From Pyxicephalus adspersus (lineage: Eukaryota; Chordata; Amphibia; Anura; Pyxicephalidae): 64,000 nucleotides of DNA. The translations under genes were made by a program, and so were the position numbers. Shown piece after piece: positions 50,553-61,000 of the stretch. Position 1 is the first letter of the stretch, and every line of letters starts with the position of its first letter. The notes under the pieces are model-generated. The model did no database searches. It was not told the origin of the DNA and saw only the letters and a program-made list of their open reading frames with translations. The stretch lies in contig NC_092861.1 of the NCBI RefSeq assembly GCF_032062135.1, forward strand, positions 115,263,923 through 115,327,922, given 5' to 3'.

Positions 50553-52049
50553 ATATATATATACACACACACACACATTTTAATTTCTCCTGTCCAAGAA
50601 GTCAGCATATTGGTGACTAATTGGTCTTCTATATTGTACTTTTGATGCACTTGTAATATCAAAGAACCAGTTAGTTAGTTGGTTATTTTTTAGTAACCAA
50701 CCCCCCCTCCCTTCCTACCCAAAAATAACCAGGTTTATTGGTTGCCTGCGTTGTATATTTTACCTGGCTTTATTTGGTATTACAGCATATACATAAATCC
50801 TAACATCTACATCCCTACGTACGTTTCATTTCCCATTGATTTTCTCAGTATACTAGCATATATATTTATATACACACACGTAATGGGTTGTGAGCTTTTC
50901 ACTTGCCTGACTAACCATATAAACCAGAACACAAGTAAGTAAGATGTATTAGTAGCCAAGGTAGAGGTTCTGTTCCTGTAATATAATTTTCTGCCTTGTG
51001 CTTCCTGGGTAATGCAGAGATAAGTCTCCGTGTTTACACAAACCGTCCAGTTTCTATAGCAATGACTTCCTATTATGGGAGCCATGTCACAAAACAGACA
51101 AAAAAAGCAAAAGAACGAAAAGTAGAATGAAAAGGGTCAAGCTACTCAGTACTGATTTTGCAGTCTTCTCTGGATGCCATAGAAACCTAGAAAAAGAATA
51201 CAGCATCTCTTTTAATGGCCGTGGACAATGTTTTAGGCCATCATCTGCCAAAGTTAAGGTGCTTTGCGAGCATTTATAAATATAATTTATCATAACAGCT
51301 ACATATTGCAAAATGTACATTAAAAGCAGCAAGTGGAACATAAAGCATGGGATATGCCGTTTGTGTCAAAAAACAAAAGAAAACCGACTACATTAAAAGT
51401 GGAAATTTACTTCTCACCTGTTGATCGTCTGGTGTCCAGATCCCACATGTTATTTGACTCTCCAAGTTTATCTCAGATGACCAATGTCTTTGTCCACTCA
51501 CTGAACCAACAAGCACAAATCCGTCACGGTATGAGATCAAAGCTTGAGTGCCGTCATGGCTCCAGGTAAAGTCACTCACCTATAAAATGCAGAACAAATT
51601 AGTTGGACTGCATGAACACGTGTCTTTTTTTGTAGAATTCACATGTAAATAAATAACAATTCAACAACAGCAAGAATATACTAAAAAAATGAAACGTTTG
51701 CCCAATAAACAAGTTAACACAAAAGACTCCAGTTTTTGTCCAAATAGTTGGTTCAAGATTCAAATTAAGGAAGCAGAATAATGGCAAGTCAAAGCCAGGT
51801 CTGTCAATTGACGGTAAAATACTCCTGTCAATAATACTGAATGATCTCATAAGCATCTCAAACGGTTGCCATCAGGGCCACACAGGCCCTTAGGAAGGCC
51901 ATTTAGGCATCCAATTACCCATCGGAGATACAATGACAGATATACTGATAACCATAATATCTACGCAAGTATAAGGATAACTATAATTGGATGTTTCATT
52001 TTTTTTAGAAAGTAATTTTTTTATTAGGGCATTTTACTGAATTTTTCCC

Positions 52050-52085
<36 letters not shown>

Positions 52086-55000
52086 GTTATAATGTGAACA
52101 TAATATTTTTATATATTCACAGACACGGAAAGACAATAAAAAAATAAGTGCACTGCTCATGAAAGTGACGCTTACTAAAAGCCCCTTTCATGTCCAGCCA
52201 CAAATGCCAGGCTTCCCAAGGCACATCTCTTTCCCAGTCGGCCAAGTAGACTTCCAAACTGCGCATCACACTTTATTCTTTCATTTTCTTTTATTAAAGC
52301 TTTATTAATGTACAAAAAAAAAAAGATCTTGATGTATACTCAAATATATAGGTATGCTGTGTCCTTGTTCACATTTTCTACTTCTTATTAGGACCCTTAT
52401 ACACTATTTGGAAGGGGGGGGTGCAGTTTTTGGTCTGTCACAATGAATTGTTGTAATTCTAGCCTTAGATTGCAGCACGTGTCCATTGGTAACTTTGTTA
52501 TAATGAATAGGGTTATATTTTTAAAATAATACACCCCACCCTAATAATTTTTTTTTTCTTCCTCATAGTGTGCCCTGAGGCTGCCAACAAAGTAGGGTTC
52601 AACATCTTTTACAGACCTGAGTAACTGAGACTTTTGTTTTTTTGTTGATGATGTTACTTAGGCATAAAGGGATTACGATATGGGCAATAAAAGAGACTGT
52701 TAGTTAAAAGGGTTTGCCAGACTTTACTTGTCACATTTTGTTTTCACATTTTGAGAGGTTTAGTTGTAGACAGTTCCATCATATAACTATTAATACAACT
52801 TAAGGTGATCTTCAAGCTGATAATTAAACACTATAAATCAAGTTAGATAACAAGGTATGTAATCCTTAAAATTAAGGGGCGTTTGAGTGACTTTGATTGG
52901 TCATCAACTGCCTCCAATCTTACACTTTCTTTCTGCATTGGAAGGTGCAGGTGAGGTACGCTTGGTGTGTTTGTCCTGCAGCAACTAACAATGATGTAAC
53001 CAATAAACCATATACCTGTTTCTATAGAGTCACTTCCTCATTAGCAAGACCACTGAGATGTCCCGCAGTAGTCCGTAAGATTCAGAAAATGTTTGGGCCA
53101 GTGGTGGATTGATTTCATTCAAGTATTCTCGAGTATTCTGAGACACTAACCAATGCAGTGTTCCTGTCCTTTTACAAAAAAAAGTGTAAAAATGCCTCAC
53201 GTAAAGGATGCAAAAGTCTCCAGTACAGAGGAATGCGAGGAAAGGATCTGAATGTAAGTAATTACCATTTGTAAGTCTTCCCGAGAACAAAATAGTCAAT
53301 AACATGAAAAAACAAAACAAAAAAACAATGGAAAAGACTGTAGAGAAAATGCCATCTGTCTTCATTTCAATATAAACCGTAATCTTGTGCATAAAGCAAC
53401 TAGTAATCATCTTTACTGCTACTCTCACTCAGTGGCTAATAAAAATGTCTACAGTTCAAACTTCATACACACCTTGAAATCTCAAATTAAACTTCAGGAA
53501 ACAAGAAAGGCAGCCAAGCATGTCAATATAATGGGTGTTTTGAATTTGAAAAATGAAGTTTCAAAAGATAATACTTACAAGGTCCACTAATCAACATGAT
53601 TGCTTTAGGAATTTGTTCCATTTTGGGTTTAGTTGGACTGTAATCTACATGTGCTGGTAATTTCCCTACATACATTACCCTGCTGGAAGCAGTTCTTCAG
53701 ATTTACACCTCATCTATAATGTCATTAAAGTAGCTGCATGTTTTGCATTTCAATTAAATAATTGGTATTAGAGCAAGCAATTTCATCAAAGCAGAAATGA
53801 TGGATATTTGATCCAGTTTGGCTAATTTAGATGGATGGCCTCATGTAAATGCCCATTAAATAGATTATTATGCTTGTACTGCCATGCTTAGCTTCATTAT
53901 TTCAGACAACATGATGATGTCAATGTCTGGAGTCATTGCTGAAATGAAAAAGTTTTCTGTGCTAATGATCTGGGTTTATATCTTGCCATATTATTAGGAC
54001 GATGGTCACTAGGACAAAAAAAAAGTGGAATCTCCTTAGTAGGTAAAAAAAGACAGAAAATTTTACAGGGTTGTTAACCTTTCTCTAAATCCAAAACTAA
54101 AACTAATAATTTTTACTTTAGATCAGCATTTCTCAACCAGGGTTCCTCCAGAGGTTATTAGGCTCTTGGGTCACTTACCACTGACACCAATGATCTTTTT
54201 TAACTATCTGTAAGGGTGACATTCTTCCCTCTAGTAATGTAGGAGTAATGTTTCCCACTAACCACCACACTAATGTACTGTCAGCAGGGCTGAATGGTCC
54301 CCCCATGGTAAAAAAAAAGACAGATTTTATTAATCTGTAAATACTATAAATAAATAAATGGCAGATGATTTGACCTACTGGTACCTTTTAAACACTGGCT
54401 TTGAAAAGAGTTGGCCGGTAGTTCTCTCAGCACAAGGAGATTGTAGATACAATTATCACACTGGTTGTAAACCCACATGCTGACATACGCCATTGGGTTA
54501 TTAACCTCCCTAGCGGTTCATTTCTTCCCGTTTTTTTATGTCTAAAAGCGGTACATTGTTTTTCATGAAAATTTATTTTACAGTATAATATAATAGTATG
54601 AGTATAATAAAAGTCTGAAACACAAAATGATGTAAAATTAATAAAATAAAATATATATTTAAAAAAAAAAATATATATATATATTTTATACTCATACTAT
54701 TATATATACTGTAAAATAAATGTTCATGAAATACAATGTACTGCTTTTACACATATAAATCCAATGTATTGCATTCAATACAGTTATTTTTTACTGAATG
54801 CAATACAAATGGATTTTGAATTTGGCGCCTCGCCGGCAAAGTACACACGCACCAACGTCACCGGGAACACCCCCGGTGACTCATCGTGTGCAGAAAACCC
54901 CGGAGGAAGAAAGAAGACGACAGAGATGGCAGCGATGGACGACCCGGGACGCCGGCAGATTAGGTAAGGCTGTATTTACTATTACTTCCCATAGGTTTAC

Positions 55001-58000
55001 ATACCCCGCGAGTGTGACTCGGGGTTACCGCTTTCCGCAACTTTTTTCTACCCCAAGTCACACTCTGGGTTACCGCTAGGGAGGTTAAGGCACACCACCA
55101 ATATTTTGTTTACATAGCAAATGCTAATTTTTTTTGAATTTACATCCAAGAATATTTAGAATGTAATTTGTGATGGGATGTGGGCTTATTAATCCTATTT
55201 TAGTTTACACTAAATATACTAGAATATGGCAGGAATGTTCTCTAGAGGAACCTGCACCTGAACCTGACAAAACTGTAGAGGACTGATAAGCTTTCCAAGA
55301 ACTAAGATTGTCATAGTGATTTGCAGGATCAATAACTTATCAATAGGAAAAATAGCAAAATTAAATGTCAGAGAGAATTTTTAAATTTAAAATATAAATT
55401 AGAAAGGTTTATCGTTTTTTTTAGGAATTTTTAGGTTAAGAACTTTAAAATGTTGGATTAATTATTTACTTTTCAAACGTGTAGTCAATAGTGTATTCAG
55501 AGCTGGAGGAATGACTGACTACCTTTATAACCAACTTTTTGACAATATATAGACAAAATGCCCAATCTGCATATGCCAAAATTATAGCATAAAAAAGCTA
55601 ATTTAAAATGTATTGAACGGCCAAGTGTTGGTTATAATACTATTGGTAAATAAATAAAATTATGTGAATTTATAATACAATACATTTATCTACATAAAAT
55701 TCCAGTGTACTACCCACCTGTGCTCCCCGATCATTGACCAGCTCCACAGACCATCTGCCTTCATATTGGATCCACACAAATATCCCCCCATCTGCATCGC
55801 AGGTTGCCAGCTTTTGGAATGGTTCGTTCCATCTCACTAACACGACCTGAAAAACAACACAAACAAGATCAATCAACATTACCGTGCGGAATCCTAATAT
55901 ATCTACACTTACTATGATTCATTAACTCCTAATTTATCTTTTCAAGTTAGAACTGTCAACCTTTTATCACTTCACACAGAAATGGTGAGCTTTAAAGATT
56001 TGAGGGGGTAAAAAAATGTAATGGAGTTTAGTAGCTTACTTATTATTGTATTACTATTATACTTATAACTGACTGCTTTTAAATTTGAAGTGCCATTTTG
56101 GTGGAATGTATTAAGTCCTGCCAATTGTATGTGGCTAATAACTGATTAAGTACTAATAATTAAAGGTATATAAACCCTTTGGTTACTAAATTTTACATGC
56201 CTTTTTTTAATTTTTTTCCAAAAATACAAACTGTGCAGCAAAGGTAGAACAAGCCATTTAACATAGAAGACTGTCTACAATGGTCAGTTTCTATTATTAT
56301 TATTTTTACAAAAGTAAACCAAACCTACAAAGTCATAACATAACGTAATAAAAGCCATACAAAGATGACATGACCAGTTTTCTGCTTGGGCATGATTTGA
56401 GGAACATGTGACTGCTTGGTCCCTCATACCCCCAGGGCTTTGAGGAGGGGTGATGGTATAGCCTCAAGTTATAATTCCAGATGCAAGTATGATTAACATC
56501 CGCATGATAAACACACGCAAAATTTGTACTTGAGATCGGTGTACAGACAAATAAAAAAATATACATATAATATTACATTATGTATGCCATTTTGTGATGT
56601 ATTGCAGCAAAGGAAAAAGCTGGCTTGTGAATAGTATTGAAAAATGGTAGCTTGTGCACATATAATGGTTGCTTTATACACGGCAGCCTCGCTCCTACTG
56701 ATTTGTACAATAGTATCTGCTATATACGCTAGTTACTATTTATAAGACATTCATCACTGGTCATACATTCAACATAAGAAACTTCCTTCACAAGCCTGCA
56801 TGGTCCCTTACAAATACGAAATTACATTACAGCACATATTCATACAGAATATTGTAAACTTGTGTGAAGTTTTGGGGATTTCAACCTATCAATCGCAGAA
56901 CAGAGAACCAACTGGATTTCCAGAGCAAAGTTGGCAGACGATCTGCTCATGTGTACAATACTTAACATTCCCTACCGTGTTATGGTTTGATGCTTCTTTC
57001 CCACTTAAAGAAAGTTTGGTTGCCATGCGTTATATTGTAATTCACAGTGCACAGTACCTACGTGTGTCTCTCATTTATTATTTATTACAACGAATGGACA
57101 GAATGGACACACAAAATGGGCGGAAATGCATAAATACACAATAAGGGGGAACATCAGACATTGCTTTCTATGCAATGTCTTGATATCCTTGCATATCGCA
57201 TTCTATTCGAGGAGTAGTGAACTGAAGTGCACATTACATAGTGGGAATGATGCCTAAAGGAGTTAAGGGGAGGGGATATAGTTATAGGCACAGTGTTCTA
57301 TAACACCTACAATGGAAGAAAAGATGCAAATTGGAAATGCTAGGATGGATGTGTCGCATGGCCTGGAAAGCACAGGAGGCTCATTGAATACAGAATGACC
57401 AACTATTTTGTTCATTGACTTCATTCTACAAATAAAAGCAAGCAAAACATTTGGAGAAAACAGATGGAGGAAAATAGCACCTAACATCAAATGTATTTAT
57501 TATTAAAACTCTGATAAATCGCAGTTCACAATTTATAAATCATTCAAACATACAGCAAAATGCCTAAGGGCTCAACTTGATGTAAAAGTATCACTATGTG
57601 GTTGGACGTTGAGACAATCACTCCATTTTCAAGAAGCAATTTATGTTGATTGGTATGTCTACTTCCATTGTGATCAAGGTTCACACTTTCTAAAATTCTT
57701 ATTACTTCTCCTCCCAGATCACAAGCCAATATCAGGTGTGCCGTACAATTCTATGGTATCGCTTCTCATCCTCACAAAGCCAAGTTTTAAACTTTATTGC
57801 TTTCAATGGCCCCATAAACATGAGTACCAAGCAAGAGTATAAAAGCAGAATGCTTTGCTCTAACACATGACATAAAAAAGGCAAATGTTTGTATCCAGGT
57901 TCTGGTTCATTTTCATTGCTGCAAAGTGCAGCACCTTTATGCCTGTAAAACATTTTGCTTGAAGGAAACGAGGGGGCTGCCCCTACCTTCCTCCTCACTA

Positions 58001-61000
58001 AAATGTTTGAAGCATGTTTACTAATGGCACAATTACTTCAATACTGTTCAAGTCACAAACCTGAATTCTAATCAGGAAAATCAAAGTTAGGTTAAAATGT
58101 CTATTATGCAAAGTTTAAAGTTACTTCGGAAGTTGCTAGGAGTTCCTTGTACAATCTGTGTTGGAGAAATTATTATAAAAAATAGCAAGTTACCTTTACA
58201 ACCCAATGTGAAAAAGTAAAGTAATATTAATTTTAGCTGCAGTTAGGCAATGTTCTGGGTGACAGTGTGGAACCCAAGCTAAAATGGAATATTCCTATTA
58301 ACTTTAGGCAGATTTTCTTTTGCACATCCTGGGCAAGATTATTATTATAAGGATATTATGTTAATATTATTACTATTTTTAGGATATTATGATATTATTA
58401 GGATGTGAAGAAATTTCTTTCCAATCAGGGAAAGGCATAAAAAAATACATTGACAAGGGTCCTAACCCTTCTTTACTCTATACAAACCAAGAAAAGAAAA
58501 AATCTTGGATGTTCTTATACACTTAAATTTATCATTTTTAAATAAATAATCAAATAAATCTGTGTTTCTAATCCTTCCCTTGAGTTCAGATTTAACCGAT
58601 ACTGTGTTGATATTAAAAGGTAAAAGGATAACCCATACCTTCCAGACATTAGCCAGGTTGCTACCTTTGCTGAGCAGCATTATTAGTGCTCATTGAATCT
58701 GACTTATATGGAGTTTTTTTTTTCTTCATCGTTACCTAAAATACAGTGTGATCAAACAAGCACTACTTTAAAGCTTAGCTTATCCTTATACCCATGCAAG
58801 GCAGTTTGATAAAACATGGTCAGCGCTCACAATAGTCAGATTAATTTAGGATGCAATGACTACACAGACTGGCACTGGCACATGGTCCTTAATTAAAAAG
58901 CATAGAAACGTCTAATTACAGTTCAAAAACTTTAATTTATACTGCAATTTATTTTTGTATGCGAGTCAAATTGATTTTCCCTGGTAGCTTATAATGTTGA
59001 AAGAACCACGGCATAAATGAACACACCATTATGCATTTGTAATGAATCCATCTTACCTTGAATGCACTACATCTCCAATTAATAAAATTAAATTTCATAA
59101 TTGCCTAGTGACTATCACTACAAATCTACTATAAAGATGTCCTTCCTACCTTCACAAGTCCTTTATTGCAGAAGGCCCACAAAATGTTACTTTCTGAAAT
59201 AAAATAACCTTATCTGCCTGAATGACATTTTTTAATTACACTAAGTTGGCCCCATTTCATCACAAGCAATGCCATCTTCTTCATGTCTTCCATGTGGCGA
59301 TTTGGATTGGATATGCCAGGATGACATACATGCTTTTGGAAGTTCATTTAGTCCTGGAAACCCTTGGCAATGCCAGGATACCTGGCATATTTTTTTTCAT
59401 TAGCATGTCCCATCACATGTCCCTTTCTGCAATAAAGAGCTGCTTGATCACCGATTTTCAAAGTGGAACTATAGTTCCGCTTCAATCTTCCATACCCCAG
59501 GAATGAGAACCAAATGCTTTATTTTCGAGGAGGAGGACATTGGCTAGTATGTATCTCGTTAGGCAGGTACACAGGAACCCCAGCATGTTCATATTTTATA
59601 TTTTTTTACGTCTAAAGTCTGCTGGATAAAAGATGTATGTAGCTTTTTACTGCTGTGCTGTACAGATCGTATATTCTCATTCCCTACTGATAAATTCTAA
59701 ACACACACAGATGAACAAGTCAGAGGAGAACATTCCTGTCTCTAGTTCATAGGGTTTTGCACACAGTAATAATTACACAGAGAAGCAACTAATCAGATAC
59801 AAAGGGCCTGATTTGCATGCAAATACCCGGTAATATTTATTTGTTTTAATAGAAATTTTATACAAGTAATGAAAAATTAGGGTATGTACACATGTTCAAT
59901 AACTGTCGATGGAAAGGATCTTTCATGACCTCACACGAGGTAACAACACCATCTGATGGTGGTCCAAATCTCTGGTGGTTACCAAAAAATGAAACAAAAG
60001 CACGCCTTTTTTATTTTCACACTTTTAGAAATTTCCTAACACTGTACTCCACACAATATTCTTTTAGGTTGGCTGTACTCTGAAAGATAAAATGAAAACA
60101 ATTTGACCTTAGATAGAATTGCTGGGCATGTTTTCAGAAATATGTTGTTCTCTTGTATCAACATACTATATTCTGACAACAAGGCCTGAAGCTTCCTTAT
60201 TTTAGTGGCAGATGTATGACCCACAGGGAAGGACATATATTCATTTATTTTTGGTAAGACATTTTACATCTCAAATATCCAAAGACTCTAAAATACAATA
60301 GGCCTCTAATATCCAATTCACAACGCAGTGTCTTGGGGCTACCTAAAAGAATGGGGAATGTTAAATTGCTTCTTAACCGTGAATTCAAAAAAGTAATCAA
60401 ACCTATTACATACAACCTCAAGTAGAAATGTATCTAAACAACAAAAAAAAGACTAGTAAAAACTGGTCCTTAGATGAGGAAACACTTTTTTGTTTTTTAT
60501 TTTTTTACTTTCAGGCTAAGAACGTTTTGCCCAAGTACAGAAAATATATGTTGATATTGCCAGGATGCAGAAAGAAAACTACTAATCCCACCGTTCCACT
60601 ATGTAATGTAGAATGGTGGGATTTGCAAACCGAGTGCCCTGCTTCCAACTACAAGCAAACGTCAAGTTAATGCCTGAAAAGCCTAGTTTTTGTTGCCCGT
60701 TACTGGTCCTGGACACATTTAGGCAGGCGACTGGCACCAGGGAGTGATAAACAAAACTATTTTACCCCCTAAACATAGCATATAAAGCAGTTACATGAAA
60801 GTTGCCTGTTCTCTCTACCTCTCTCAGAAGTCATTTATAGACAGGATCCATCATCAGGGACATTGCTAGGAAATGTTAGAGGCACTCTGGGGCACCCCAA
60901 GATTAATGGTTAAAAAGAACTAAAACCTACCTGTGTATACAAAGAAAACATATGCAGTCCTTATAACTACAAAATATTTATTTATTAAGGTTTATTTATT

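Larger units (their letters stand above)
44328..51417 (-). other. tulp4: TULP4 intron 3 (7.1 kb)
   Basis: Contains a complete SINE (46468-46724), a degenerate minisatellite-like stretch (47390-47760), a T-tract at 49490-49503, a Tc1 remnant (49970-50390) and a TA/CA microsatellite (50509-50577). No exon recognised. Confidence 0.85.
51580..55717 (-). other. tulp4: TULP4 intron 2 (4.1 kb)
   Basis: Contains a poly(A) run (about 52053-52081), a hAT-like fragment (about 54128-54400) and a TTAA element (54505-55084). The ORF at 53030-53428 is hydrophobic but not supported as an exon. Confidence 0.85.

Noticed and set aside
53030..53428. 132-codon hydrophobic ORF in TULP4 intron 2
   Set aside because: No recognised family or splice context, and the composition is typical of T-rich intron sequence.
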